Shown here piece by piece: positions 8,363 through 17,661 of a stretch of 46,348 nucleotides of DNA (its first letter is position 1; every line of letters begins with the position of its first letter). The position numbers and the translations under genes were made by a program. The DNA is from Bacteroides sp. (lineage in GTDB: Bacteria > Bacteroidota > Bacteroidia > Bacteroidales > Muribaculaceae). The notes under the pieces were generated by a model. That model was not told the DNA's origin. It ran no database searches and saw only the letters and a list, made by a program, of their open reading frames with translations. The stretch spans positions 13,740 to 60,087 of the forward strand of contig JAAVDX010000009.1 in the NCBI GenBank assembly GCA_014801585.1. Direction: 5' to 3'.

Positions 8363-9145
8363 TTAGAAAGTGAAGGCCCAGTTGAGGGCAGGCGTCGGAC
8401 GCCGCTGACCGGGAATCACCAATATAGAGGGGGCGACATCGAGAGAGATATCGTCGGACACTTCGAAATGAGAGAGCGAGGCATCGACATAAGCGTCGAG
8501 CATCGCGAGGAGATAAAGGCCCACGCAGCAGATTATGCAGAGGTCGCGATTGCGTCGGTAATAATCCTTACGGCTTTTAAACGTGCGTGCAAGCCAATCA
8601 TGGTCGAGAGTAGACTCATCGACGTTGGGAGGGAAGAAATCGAGATATGCCTTGGTATCGGGGTCATCATCCATTACATCGGCATATGCCTGCTGATAAT
8701 CCTGATACATTCGGGCATTCCAGCTTGTGCCGTAACCGAGTCCCATATATCCTGCGACGATAATGGGGAGTTTCCAATACCGGCGGTTATAGATCTGACC
8801 AAGCCCCGGGAAGAGAGCGCTGAGCCAGACGGCACGAGTCGGATCGGGATTGAAAATCTTCTTGCCGTCGAGGCCATAGGGAGAGTCAGGGTCGGTGACT
8901 ACCGTGAGAGGGGTATCCTCCTCCACGGGCAACTGCGCCTGCGGGGAATCAGAACCGGGAGAAGCGATATCGGACTCAGATTCCACTTCCGTATCGGCGG
9001 GCGCACTCCCCTCCTCCGGTACCTTTACGAGTACTTCCGCATTGAGGACCGGTTGCTCCAACTGCGGCAGCGAAGCGGCTCTTGCGAGGTCGCATCCAAT
9101 GGGCAGGAGCATTACGGCTGAGAGAAATCCGGCAAGAAGTTTCAT
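8363..9145 (-). CDS. DUF5683 domain-containing membrane protein
   Basis: This 260-residue protein has an N-terminal signal-like stretch (MKLLAGFLSAVMLLPIGCDL), an acidic Pro/Ser-rich linker (about 40-85), and a C-terminal membrane domain of the DUF5683 family. Hallmarks are DPTRAVWLSALFPGLGQIYN, RRYWKLPIIVAGYMGLGYG and the second hydrophobic hairpin LCIICCVGLYLLAMLDAYVD. The PGLGQIYNRRYWK sequence is shared with TM2-like small membrane domains. The function is unknown. In Bacteroidales it is regularly found between parB and the MltD-type transglycosylase, as here. The order and spacing (40 bases from parB, 34 to mltD) indicate co-transcription. Confidence 0.87.
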   Translation of the reverse strand: MKLLAGFLSAVMLLPIGCDLARAASLPQLEQPVLNAEVLVKVPEEGSAPADTEVESESDIASPGSDSPQAQLPVEEDTPLTVVTDPDSPYGLDGKKIFNPDPTRAVWLSALFPGLGQIYNRRYWKLPIIVAGYMGLGYGTSWNARMYQDYQQAYADVMDDDPDTKAYLDFFPPNVDESTLDHDWLARTFKSRKDYYRRNRDLCIICCVGLYLLAMLDAYVDASLSHFEVSDDISLDVAPSILVIPGQRRPTPALNWAFTF

Positions 9146-9185
9146 TTATGGTAATTCAGATGGATTATGGGAATATAACAGATAC

Positions 9186-10067
9186 TTACTTCTTTAATTT
9201 CTCGAAGAGAGCGACGAGCTGCTGCAATTCATCGTCGGAGGTGAAATTAAGGGTAATTGAGCCACGGCCGTCGTCGGTGCGTCGGAACTTCACGGGAGTG
9301 GGGAAATAATTCGAGAGTTCCTTTGCGAAGAATCCATAGTCGCCAACGGCGGAGACCGGTTTTTTCTTAGCGGCGGGGGCAGGGTCGTCAGAGGCATCAT
9401 TCAACTCGCGGGCGAGTTCCTCGACGCGACGCACGCTGAGGCCCTCTTTGAGGATCTGATTGTAGAGGCGAAGCTGCTGTTTGGGATCAGCCACAGAAAG
9501 AAGAGCGCGGGCATGTCCCATATCGAGCTTACGGTCGCGCAGACCGATCTGAATCTCAGCGGGGAGTTTGAGCAGACGGAGGTGATTGGCGATAGTAGCA
9601 CGTTTCTTACCGAGACGTTCCGAGAGGCGATCCTGAGTGAGGCGATAAGTATCGATAAGCTTCTTGAAAGCGAGCGCTACTTCAATCGCATTGAGATCTT
9701 CACGCTGGATATTCTCGATGAGGGCCATTTCAGTCACTTCAGAATCAGAGGCTGTGCGGACATAAGCGGGGACGGTATGCAGGCCGGCCAAAGCGGCGGC
9801 ACGCCAGCGACGTTCGCCGGCGATAATCTGATAACGGCCGTCGGCATTACGACGCAGGGATAGAGGCTGAATGATGCCGAGTTCGCGGATGGAAGCGGCG
9901 AGTTCCTGAAGCAGTTCCTCGGAAAAGATGGTACGAGGCTGCTCCGGATTAGGATCGATCATATCGATCTCTATTTCATTGATGGCAGAAGAGCCGTCGG
10001 TGCGGATCTCCGACATAGAGATCAGCGAATCGAGGCCACGGCCAAGAGCATTGCGTTTAGGAGTCAT
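9186..10067 (-). CDS. parB: Chromosome partitioning protein ParB (Spo0J family)
   Basis: This 293-residue ParB/Spo0J protein is a DNA-binding CTPase that loads at parS and spreads to organise the origin region. Visible are the N-terminal LGRGLDSLIS motif, the ParB/Srx nuclease-like domain (about residues 30-120) with PEQPRTIFSEELLQELAASI and GERRWRAAALAGLHTVPAYV, and the helix-turn-helix KLIDTYRLTQDRLSERLGKK. A C-terminal dimerisation region is FFAKELSNYFPTPVKFRRTD. Its start codon overlaps the parA stop by four bases. No parS site matching the usual palindrome was found in this window. Confidence 0.96.
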   Translation of the reverse strand: MTPKRNALGRGLDSLISMSEIRTDGSSAINEIEIDMIDPNPEQPRTIFSEELLQELAASIRELGIIQPLSLRRNADGRYQIIAGERRWRAAALAGLHTVPAYVRTASDSEVTEMALIENIQREDLNAIEVALAFKKLIDTYRLTQDRLSERLGKKRATIANHLRLLKLPAEIQIGLRDRKLDMGHARALLSVADPKQQLRLYNQILKEGLSVRRVEELARELNDASDDPAPAAKKKPVSAVGDYGFFAKELSNYFPTPVKFRRTDDGRGSITLNFTSDDELQQLVALFEKLKK

Positions 10068-10852
10068 TTTGAAGATTGAGTTTTCGGACGGCGATGGCGA
10101 TTGAGGAGTTCGCGGGAGAGCTGACCATATGCGATAGCGCCGCGGCTATCGGGATCATAGAGGATAACGGGGAGGCCGTGGCTGGGAGATTCCGAGAGTT
10201 TGATATTGCGAGGGATAACAGTCTTGAAGACCATATCGCCGAAATGTCCCTTCAGTTCCTCATAGATCTGATTTGCGAGACGGAGACGCGCGTCATACAT
10301 AGTCAGGAGGAAACCCTCGATTTCGAGAGAGGGTTTGAGGCGCGACTTAATGATGCGAATGGTATTTAGGAGCTGAGAGATCCCTTCGAGGGCGAAATAT
10401 TCAGCCTGCACGGGGATAATCACCGAGTCGGCAGCCGTGAGGGCATTGACAGTGATGACACCGAGCGACGGACTGCAATCGATGAGCACGTAATCATAAT
10501 CGTCTCTGACAGCAGAGAGGACACGCGACATCATGCGGTCGCGGTCGGGGCGATTCATGAGTTCCACCTCGGCACCGACCAGATCGATCCGAGAGGGAAT
10601 AATCTCCAATCCCTCCACGCACGTCGACATCACTGCATCGGCGGCAGGATATTCATCGACGAGACATTCATAGACACTGACTTCGGAAGAAGCCGGGTCA
10701 ATGCCGAGCCCACTTGTGGCATTGGCCTGAGGGTCGGCATCGACGAGCAGGACACGCTTGCCGTCGCGGGCCAGACAGGACCCGAGATTGAAAGCAGTGG
10801 TAGTCTTTCCGACACCACCCTTCTGATTGGCTATTGCTATGATTTTTCCCAT
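10064..10852 (-). CDS. parA: Chromosome partitioning ATPase ParA (Soj family)
   Basis: A ParA/Soj ATPase of 262 residues counted from ATG 10852; a TTG five codons upstream would extend it but is ignored for the reasons below. The deviant Walker A motif KGGVGKTT lies at residues 11-18, followed by VLLVDADPQANATSGLG, the switch region VLIDCSPSLGVITVNAL, and IIPVQAEYFALEGISQL. With ParB it segregates the replication origin. The best promoter match ends five bases upstream of this ATG, which would place the transcription start at or next to the A of ATG. That supports the internal start and a leaderless message. It heads the operon parA-parB-DUF5683-mltD-coiled-coil gene, which runs to 5504. Confidence 0.95.
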   Translation of the reverse strand: MGKIIAIANQKGGVGKTTTAFNLGSCLARDGKRVLLVDADPQANATSGLGIDPASSEVSVYECLVDEYPAADAVMSTCVEGLEIIPSRIDLVGAEVELMNRPDRDRMMSRVLSAVRDDYDYVLIDCSPSLGVITVNALTAADSVIIPVQAEYFALEGISQLLNTIRIIKSRLKPSLEIEGFLLTMYDARLRLANQIYEELKGHFGDMVFKTVIPRNIKLSESPSHGLPVILYDPDSRGAIAYGQLSRELLNRHRRPKTQSSK

Positions 10853-10856
10853 ACTG

Positions 10857-10887
10857 CAAATTAACAAAATTTCCGTGTGACTACAAA
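10857..10887 (-). promoter_or_regulatory. parA promoter, probably giving a leaderless mRNA
   Basis: On the minus strand: TTTG (10887-10884), 19 bases, TTAATTTG (10864-10857), a 7-of-8 match to TAnnTTTG at ideal spacing. The parA ATG begins at 10852, five bases after the box, about where transcription would start. Confidence 0.65.
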
Positions 10888-10936
10888 CATTAAAGTCTTA
10901 AAATCTCTTAAATTTCTCCTTAATTATTAAACTTTG

Positions 10937-12373
10937 TTAGAAAATACCCCTATTAGCCGTCGATGAGAGAGAGAGTTTACGGACGGCACGCCGGAAGCTC
11001 CACCAGAGACCGACACTTGCTACGAGCAAAGCCACGGAGAAGCTGTAATAGACCCCGACATTACCGAAATTCATACTCTTAGCGAGCAGGAGCATGGCGG
11101 GCACACCGACCACGATGTAAGCCAGGACGGCCACCCAGAGGAGAGGTTTCACCTCCGACGTGCCACGAAGAGCGTTGGCATACGTAATCTGGATAGCGTC
11201 GCAATACTGATAGAGAATCAGCGGGGCGATGAGCGGAAGGGCAGCCAACTCCACGAACCGGTCGGGGGTAAAAATCCTTACCAGGCCATCAGTGCAGAAA
11301 TAGAAGAAGAGAGAAGCGACGGTAGCAAGCAGCAGAATCAGATGCAAGCCGGCGACCGCCGTGCGTCGGACAGCCGTAAAATCCTTCAGACCGGTCAGAT
11401 TCGCCACACGGATCGAAGTGGCCACTCCGAATCCCATATAGATCATGAATCCAAGTTGTGATATAGTCAGAATAACTTGATACGAAGCAAGTTGAATAGT
11501 GCCGAACCAACCACATACAACACCGCCGAAGCTCCAGAGAAAACATTCGATTCCGCTCTGAATCATGACGGGATAAGATGTGAGCCACACGCGGAGCATA
11601 TCCTTCTTCAACACGTCGCGGCCATCGCTTCGCCATCCGGAGAGATATACCCTACGCTTGCGACTGATGAGATATACGGCCACAATACTGAACATACCGA
11701 CATAACGGGCTATCATCGTACTGATACCGGCGCCGGCCAGACCTAACCGCGGGAATCCGGCTTCGCCACCGATAAGCAGCCAGTTACCGAAGATATTCAA
11801 GACATTAGTGCAGATTATTATCCACATCGGAGTGGCCGTATCAGTGCATCCGTTGGAAGACTGCTGAAAAGCATTGAAGAGAGCCATCGGAAGCAGAGTC
11901 GAAAGCATAATCAGATAGTAAGGTCTTACGAGCTGCATCAGTTCCGCGGGCTGCCCGAGGCGGTCGAGAAAGAAATAGAGACCTCCGAGAAATAGAGTAA
12001 AGACAGAAGAAAGGAGAAGATTGCTGATGACACCGGCGCGCATCATGAGGCGTGTGCGATCGGTATCGCCCTGCGAGAACAGCGCACCGATGAGAGGCGT
12101 GAGACCATTGGCGAAGCCAAGCTGCATGACAGTGGCAACCATGAAGATAGAATTAACGAAAGCGGCCGCTCCGAGTTCACGGGTGCCACAACGGCCAACC
12201 ATAATAGTATCGGCAAACGAGACTACAATGATACCCAACTGAGTGACCATCACCGGAACACCCAACTTTACAAGCGTCTTATATTCAGATTTATACAAGC
12301 CGGGAGTTCTCATAAGGCCGGCCATACGATGGATACCTTTCATAGCGTCGGGACAGATCGATATGTGAAACAA
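10937..12373 (-). CDS. MATE-family multidrug/toxin exporter
   Basis: A polytopic inner-membrane protein of up to 478 residues with about 12 hydrophobic segments in two homologous halves. The N-terminal half contains the MATE signature LGVPVMVTQLGIIVVSFADT followed by IMVGRCGTRELGAAAFVNSI. The second half carries GGVVCGWFGTIQLASYQVIL and MIYMGFGVATSIRVANLTGL. MATE proteins export cationic drugs and metabolites using Na+ or H+ gradients; the substrate here is unknown. The start is uncertain: ATG 12373 gives a hydrophilic 20-residue lead (MFHISICPDAMKGIHRMAGL) that family members usually lack, and Met 11 or Met 21 are alternatives. It lies upstream of parA on the same strand, with 84 bases between its stop codon and the parA ATG, holding the parA promoter. 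Confidence 0.93.
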   Translation of the reverse strand: MFHISICPDAMKGIHRMAGLMRTPGLYKSEYKTLVKLGVPVMVTQLGIIVVSFADTIMVGRCGTRELGAAAFVNSIFMVATVMQLGFANGLTPLIGALFSQGDTDRTRLMMRAGVISNLLLSSVFTLFLGGLYFFLDRLGQPAELMQLVRPYYLIMLSTLLPMALFNAFQQSSNGCTDTATPMWIIICTNVLNIFGNWLLIGGEAGFPRLGLAGAGISTMIARYVGMFSIVAVYLISRKRRVYLSGWRSDGRDVLKKDMLRVWLTSYPVMIQSGIECFLWSFGGVVCGWFGTIQLASYQVILTISQLGFMIYMGFGVATSIRVANLTGLKDFTAVRRTAVAGLHLILLLATVASLFFYFCTDGLVRIFTPDRFVELAALPLIAPLILYQYCDAIQITYANALRGTSEVKPLLWVAVLAYIVVGVPAMLLLAKSMNFGNVGVYYSFSVALLVASVGLWWSFRRAVRKLSLSSTANRGIF

Positions 12374-12389
12374 AAAATATTTCCGACTG

Positions 12390-12421
12390 CAAAGTTCGGA
12401 AATATCGGTGAATAGTCCAAA
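12390..12421 (-). promoter_or_regulatory. Promoter of the MATE gene
   Basis: Minus strand: TTTG (12421-12418), 20 bases, GAACTTTG (12397-12390), a 7-of-8 -7 match. The ATG at 12373 would have a leader of only about 12 bases; ATG 12343 would have about 42. The stretch 12422-12634 is AT-rich with nothing else recognised. Confidence 0.55.
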
Positions 12422-12634
12422 TCTACGTTAAAAATAAGCGAACGGAGTTAATTGAAGTTAAATATATCCTGAAAAGACAACTATCTCCACCATACTTAGC
12501 AATAATGCATAAAAGGGGGCGTTAAGAAACTGAGAAAATAACCCAAAGAGAATACACTCAACTCCGCGAAATAAATTTATTTTCCGACCGATACAAAAAA
12601 ATCGGAATAAAATCCGCTGAAAATCGGGCGGATA

Positions 12635-12666
12635 TTTGCAGGATAACCAAAATTTTTGTATCTTGC
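12635..12666 (+). promoter_or_regulatory. Candidate promoter of the first giant surface-protein gene
   Basis: TTTG (12635-12638), 20 bases, TATCTTGC (12659-12666). The -7 element has one T fewer than TAnnTTTGC, so it is an imperfect match. The ATG at 12725 follows an A/C/T-rich leader of about 50 bases. Confidence 0.45.
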
Positions 12667-12724
12667 ACCCGATTTTACCAAATCAATAACTTTTAACTTA
12701 ACCAATATAACCAACAAACAGCCT

Positions 12725-15700
12725 ATGAAACGTTTTCATTACGCTCTTAAGTATGCGCTGGTGATGATAGCCATCTTCTCCGCAACTTTTGCGTCGGCCG
12801 AGCTCAAGCGCGTGCCTGATCCCGGCCCAGTGGCTCCGACAGCTGAACAGATAGAGTTCAAGAAAAGTCGGGACGGCTTTCTGAACTTTCTCAAAGAGTT
12901 CAGATCGCACAACACCACATCCCTTGAGGGGACAGGCGATGCAGAGCAGCCCAAGCTGCTTCGTCAGCGTCCCGAGAAGATTATGCGCAGCGCCTGGGAT
13001 CCACAGGGTAACATCTACGCAGTCGTTCCGAACTTTGACGGCATGACGGCCTACGGGGATGCCTTCTACGGAAAACTGAATCTGCAGAACGGCACATTCT
13101 CACCGGTATGGCGCAATTCAATCCTCACGAACCAGATGGATGCCTTCCTACAGTCAGGCTTCGTTCGCAACGACATTCTTTACATCCCGACATATTCAAT
13201 CGATATGATCACACAGGATGTCAAGATCTACTGGAAGCGTTTCGACCTTTATTACGGTAAGGCACTTTCAACCCTTGAATTCCCCATCAACTCGATCAAT
13301 CCGTGGAAGATGTATATGTACGGCATGACATATGACCCCGTACACGACATCGTGTATGGTCTGTCATACGATGATTCAACGGGCCAGGGCGGAACGTTCG
13401 TGCGTATCGACTGCTCGAAGCCGGAAGAAGAGTGGGACGGCGAGGTAATATTTAATGCCGGCGGATCGTCGGACAACTGGATGGCAGGTATCTGCTATGA
13501 GCCCTTGGAAGACATCATCTATGGTCTGACCTCACAGGGCACACTTTGCGAGATCGTACCTGACCGTAAGGCAGTCGTGACCCTCAACGAATATGACAGT
13601 TTCGACGACTTCTGCTTCCCTCCCTTCATGCAGACTACCCCGATGTGTTACTCGCCGCATGACAAGGCGATCATCTTCCACACGGGTCAGACAAACGGTA
13701 TCTACTCCGTCAACTCCATCAGCACGGAGACTTACGAGGCAGTATTCCTTTCACAGTTTGTGCCCCAGTCGCAGGTAGCAACCCTCTATTGCACCGACGC
13801 ATTCGCACAGGACGAGGCACCGGCAATAATGGCCAACCCCAACCTTAACTTCAAGGACAACGACCTGAAAGGCACCTACTCCTTCACAGCTCCCGACACA
13901 TACTTCAACGGCATCGCGCTCGACAAGAATGTGACACTTCACGTGCTTCTTGACGGGGCGGAGATCCTTACTAAGGAGGTAAAACCCGGCGAGACCGTAA
14001 GCAATGAGATCACCCTTTCACAGGGTCTTCACATCATCAGCGGCTACTGCTCACTCGGCGCTCTTAACGGCCCGACAAGCTCCTCGCGCATCTATATCGG
14101 CAACGACCAGCCCTACGCTCCGACAGGCCTGAAGCTTATGGAAGGCGTACTGACCTGGAAGACACCTATCAACAAGGGTGTCAACAATGCATATCTTGAT
14201 CTTTCTAACGTAACCTACGACGTATACATCGAAGGAGAGAAGCAGAATGCAGAGCCGATCAAAGGCAACTCCTACACATTGAACTACAACAAGCCGGCAG
14301 CCGGCAAGATGGGTATCACAGTGACAGCGACAGCTAACGGCGTGACATCCGATCATTCCGCTGAACTACGTCGAGTGCTCGGCGAAGGCTACAGCATCCC
14401 CGTAAGCTTCACTCCGACACAGGCACAGTCGACACTCTTCGAGACACTGAATGCTAATAACGACATCTACGCCTGGGAATATTGCAACTATTCAGGACAG
14501 GATCCCTACTTCCAGGTTCACACATCGGATTATACTCAGAAGCCTGATGACTGGTTGTTCCTCCCGCCGATGAACTTCTCATCGACAGAAGAAGTATATC
14601 AGCTTCTCATGAAATACGTGAACGCACGTGAGAATGCTATCCAGAAAGACAACATGGAGATCTGGATCGGATCAGATCCTCTTCCCGAGGCAATGACCAA
14701 GCAGATCTATTCTCACACTGACCGTATCCAGCAGTTCTGGACAGAGCTTGACATCCGCTTCTCAGTGCCGACGGCAGGAACGTACTTCATCGGTATCCAC
14801 TCGATGCCCGGTCAGGAGAATGTATATCGCGGCATACGTCTGCGTGACTTCCGCGTGATCAAGGCCAACGGCACATCAGGCGCACCCGGCGAACTGACCG
14901 ATATCAAGCTGACAGCCGCTCCGATGGGAGAGCTCTTCGCAACAGCCGAGATCACCTTCCCGACCAAGGATATGCAGATGAATGATCTTCCTAAGGATCA
15001 GGACGTGACACTCGTAGTCTCCACAGCTGCAGACTCCAAGACACTGACCGGCAAACCCGGAGACAAACAGACTGTAACGCTTGCTTCGAATGTGGATGGA
15101 TACTGCGAAGTGGCAGTAGCATCTTCCAATGAAAAGGGCGAAGGCACCCGCCAGTACTTCTCAGTGTACACAGGTATTGACAATCCGCTTGCACCGTCGA
15201 ACGTGCGCACTACAATTTCCGCAGACAACCTTACCCTCTCAGTAGATTGGGATGAGGTAGGCACCGTAGGTGAGCACGGCGGATATGTAGATCCCAGCGG
15301 TGTAGCATACAGCATGTACTACAACAATTCGACAGAATTCGTGAAGCATGGAGACGCCAACGGTACACACTACGACTATAAGGTAGGGGCAGCTCTTCCG
15401 CAGACACGTATCAACATCGTGCCGGTAGCAGAGAACTATATCGGCATATCGTCGAACGGCACCAACATCATCGAGACAATCGGTAAGCTTTATCAGACTC
15501 CGATGATTGAGGAATGGGGCTTTTCAGAGTTTAACCTCGTGAAGTGGCTCTTCAATACGACGGCACCTTTCAACAACGTGGCATGGGAACACATGACAGA
15601 TGCTGACGAGGACACCAAGGGTATCACCTTCGGTCAGGGCGGTGCAATCCGCGCGTATAACAACGGCGGCGGCACTCACCTCGGCGAACTGCGTTCACCG

Positions 15701-17440
15701 CGTCTGACTACAAAGACCGACCCGAAACTGGGTTGCACGCTTAAATACTGGAACAACTCCAAGGCCGGTAAGATGGAACTTTGGGGTCGCACCTTCAATA
15801 ATCAGGAATTCCGCAAGATCGCCGAACTTACACCCAACGGCACAACCAACCGATGGGAAGAATGGGAGGCACAGCTTCCGGAAGACTTCTGCCAGCAGGA
15901 ATGGATTCAGATCAACGTGCGCGTTGAGCTTGGAACAGGCCAGACAGCAATCATCGACAGCTACAAGATCGCTCAGACAATCGAGAACGACTTCCAGCTG
16001 ACATCGATCGAGAGTCCGTACAGCGTAATGGTAGGTGAAGAGCCGACTTACACGTTCACAATGACCAACAACGGCACAGAGCGTGGCACCGGCACACTGA
16101 CAGTAGACATTCTCGGCGACGGCAATCTCCTTGAACACCGTGTCGTAGAGAGCGGCAACATCCAGAGCGGTGCAGACTGGGTAGAGATGCTTACTTTCCA
16201 GATTCCGGAATCCTACACCAAGTATCGCTACCTCGAACTTGAGGCGACCGCTACTGCCAACGGCGACCAGAATACGATGAACGATACGAAGCTTCTCGAT
16301 ATTCTTCTTTACGATAACGCTCTTCCGGTTGTTCGCGACCTGACAGCAGAGCGTGCGGATGGTAAGAATGAAGTGAACCTCTCCTGGAGTACTCCTGACA
16401 ACAAGGAGAAGGGTCTGGATTCAGCTGAAGCATATGCAGCGTTCACCAACTCAGACCATATCGGTCCGTGGGGAACAGTAGACGTTGACGGCAAAGAGCC
16501 CTTCACTATCCAGAACAAGCGTTGGAACGGAGATGACAAGCCCTCATCCTGGACTGTATATGACGCACAGGAGATGAAGACAATGGATGAGCCACGTCTG
16601 TCGCCGCGTTCGGGCAGCAAGATGCTTCTTGCACGTTCGGTAGCATACGACACATCGACAGACAAACCGACACGTGCTATGGACTTCCTCATCTCACCTG
16701 AGGTGAAGGGCGGCACAAAGGTTTCGTTCTGGCTGAATACTCTGGATTCACAGTATGCAGAGACAATCGCAATCTTCTACTCCACTACTGACAAGACAGT
16801 AGACGGATCGAAACTTGATCTTCAGGACAAGGAGACAGCTCCGCGTGAATGTGGATCGTTCAGATGGCTCCGCAACTTCACTAAGTCGGGTTCAGAGACT
16901 TGGGAGGCATGTGAGTTCACTCTGCCGGCAGATGCAAAATACTTTGCATTCGTATACTCATCATTCGGCATGTTCGGCGCTGCTATCGACGATATCGTCT
17001 ATACGCCCGTTGAACCTGCGACAATGACTATCGATTCCTATGATGTATTCGTAGCCTACGACGGAGGAACTCCGGAAGTAGCAGGACGCGACATCACCGG
17101 CAATGCATTCACTCACGCTTCTACCGACGGACGCGAAGCTACATACTTCGTGAAGACCAACGTCGTAGAGAACGGTCAGATCCTCCAGTCGGCCTTCTCT
17201 AACCCCGCAAAGGTATCGGCTAACGCTATCGAGGGTATCGGTGCAGGTCAGTATGTGAAGGCTGCCAAGGGCCAGATCATCATCGGCGGTGCAGCAGGTC
17301 AGAATGTAGTAATCGCAGACGTTGACGGCCGAGTGATCAAGAAGTCGACCCTCGTATACGATCCTCACACATTCACTCTGGACGCAGGTATCTACCTCGT
17401 CACTCTGGGTGATAAGACAGTGAAGGTAGTCGTGAAATAA
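12725..17440 (+). CDS. Giant secreted multidomain protein with choice-of-anchor J/CARDB-like domains and C-terminal sorting domain
   Basis: 1571 residues from ATG 12725; the longer frame from a TTG at 12656 runs over the promoter region and lacks a signal. A signal peptide is clear (MKRFHYALKYALVMIAIFSA, cleavage near ASA-EL). An N-terminal beta-propeller-like region (about 80-380) follows, then repeated fibronectin III-like modules each paired with a jelly-roll segment (for example PDDWLFLPPMNFSSTEEVYQ). A CARDB-like domain lies at about 1085-1195 and a choice-of-anchor J-type segment at about 1270-1425. The final 70 residues (GIGAGQYVKAAKGQIIIGGA to KVVVK) resemble a type IX secretion C-terminal signal. 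It is very probably exported across the outer membrane. The ligand is unknown. A full-length paralogue lies at 27695-32530. Confidence 0.88.
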   Translation: MKRFHYALKYALVMIAIFSATFASAELKRVPDPGPVAPTAEQIEFKKSRDGFLNFLKEFRSHNTTSLEGTGDAEQPKLLRQRPEKIMRSAWDPQGNIYAVVPNFDGMTAYGDAFYGKLNLQNGTFSPVWRNSILTNQMDAFLQSGFVRNDILYIPTYSIDMITQDVKIYWKRFDLYYGKALSTLEFPINSINPWKMYMYGMTYDPVHDIVYGLSYDDSTGQGGTFVRIDCSKPEEEWDGEVIFNAGGSSDNWMAGICYEPLEDIIYGLTSQGTLCEIVPDRKAVVTLNEYDSFDDFCFPPFMQTTPMCYSPHDKAIIFHTGQTNGIYSVNSISTETYEAVFLSQFVPQSQVATLYCTDAFAQDEAPAIMANPNLNFKDNDLKGTYSFTAPDTYFNGIALDKNVTLHVLLDGAEILTKEVKPGETVSNEITLSQGLHIISGYCSLGALNGPTSSSRIYIGNDQPYAPTGLKLMEGVLTWKTPINKGVNNAYLDLSNVTYDVYIEGEKQNAEPIKGNSYTLNYNKPAAGKMGITVTATANGVTSDHSAELRRVLGEGYSIPVSFTPTQAQSTLFETLNANNDIYAWEYCNYSGQDPYFQVHTSDYTQKPDDWLFLPPMNFSSTEEVYQLLMKYVNARENAIQKDNMEIWIGSDPLPEAMTKQIYSHTDRIQQFWTELDIRFSVPTAGTYFIGIHSMPGQENVYRGIRLRDFRVIKANGTSGAPGELTDIKLTAAPMGELFATAEITFPTKDMQMNDLPKDQDVTLVVSTAADSKTLTGKPGDKQTVTLASNVDGYCEVAVASSNEKGEGTRQYFSVYTGIDNPLAPSNVRTTISADNLTLSVDWDEVGTVGEHGGYVDPSGVAYSMYYNNSTEFVKHGDANGTHYDYKVGAALPQTRINIVPVAENYIGISSNGTNIIETIGKLYQTPMIEEWGFSEFNLVKWLFNTTAPFNNVAWEHMTDADEDTKGITFGQGGAIRAYNNGGGTHLGELRSPRLTTKTDPKLGCTLKYWNNSKAGKMELWGRTFNNQEFRKIAELTPNGTTNRWEEWEAQLPEDFCQQEWIQINVRVELGTGQTAIIDSYKIAQTIENDFQLTSIESPYSVMVGEEPTYTFTMTNNGTERGTGTLTVDILGDGNLLEHRVVESGNIQSGADWVEMLTFQIPESYTKYRYLELEATATANGDQNTMNDTKLLDILLYDNALPVVRDLTAERADGKNEVNLSWSTPDNKEKGLDSAEAYAAFTNSDHIGPWGTVDVDGKEPFTIQNKRWNGDDKPSSWTVYDAQEMKTMDEPRLSPRSGSKMLLARSVAYDTSTDKPTRAMDFLISPEVKGGTKVSFWLNTLDSQYAETIAIFYSTTDKTVDGSKLDLQDKETAPRECGSFRWLRNFTKSGSETWEACEFTLPADAKYFAFVYSSFGMFGAAIDDIVYTPVEPATMTIDSYDVFVAYDGGTPEVAGRDITGNAFTHASTDGREATYFVKTNVVENGQILQSAFSNPAKVSANAIEGIGAGQYVKAAKGQIIIGGAAGQNVVIADVDGRVIKKSTLVYDPHTFTLDAGIYLVTLGDKTVKVVVK

Positions 17441-17500
17441 ACAGGCGACAATGAAGTAAACACCAAGATGTAGTCAAAACACACTACATCCATCTATAGG

Positions 17501-17550
17501 AAGCCCCGACACAATGTTGTGTCGGGGCTTTGTTGTGTCGGGGCTTTTTT
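17501..17550 (+). terminator. Terminator with a duplicated 3' arm
   Basis: Left arm 17501-17514 (AAGCCCCGACACAA), loop TG, right arm 17517-17530, then TG and a second identical right arm 17533-17546, ending in a T run to 17550. Either right arm can pair with the single left arm. Only the distal pairing is followed directly by the T tract. Confidence 0.88.
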
Positions 17551-17561
17551 CGTAGTAGTAT

Positions 17562-17592
17562 TTTCATTTTAAACAATTTTACATTAATTTTG
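17562..17592 (+). promoter_or_regulatory. Promoter of the TolC-HlyD-permease operon
   Basis: TAATTTTG at 17585-17592 is a full -7 match, with TTTC at 17562-17565 as a 3-of-4 -33 box at 19-base spacing. The tolC-like ATG lies 69 bases downstream. Confidence 0.65.
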
Positions 17593-17661
17593 TAATATTA
17601 ATGAGTAGCTAACCTACTTATCTCTCTTTCGCCTACTAAAAATTATATCAAACTGATTCAT

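Noticed and set aside
8468..9121. A 217-codon plus-strand frame opposite the DUF5683 gene
   Set aside because: Antisense to a clear family member; composition is that of a codon shadow, with no promoter or known motif. The same holds for long antisense frames at 7930-8373, 15695-16138, 24974-25576, 25933-26613, 34157-34759 and 34976-35713.
12366..12385. TGTGAAACA near the MATE start as a parS half-site for ParB
   Set aside because: Only one half of the usual palindromic TGTTNCACGTGAAACA is present, so no parS can be claimed.
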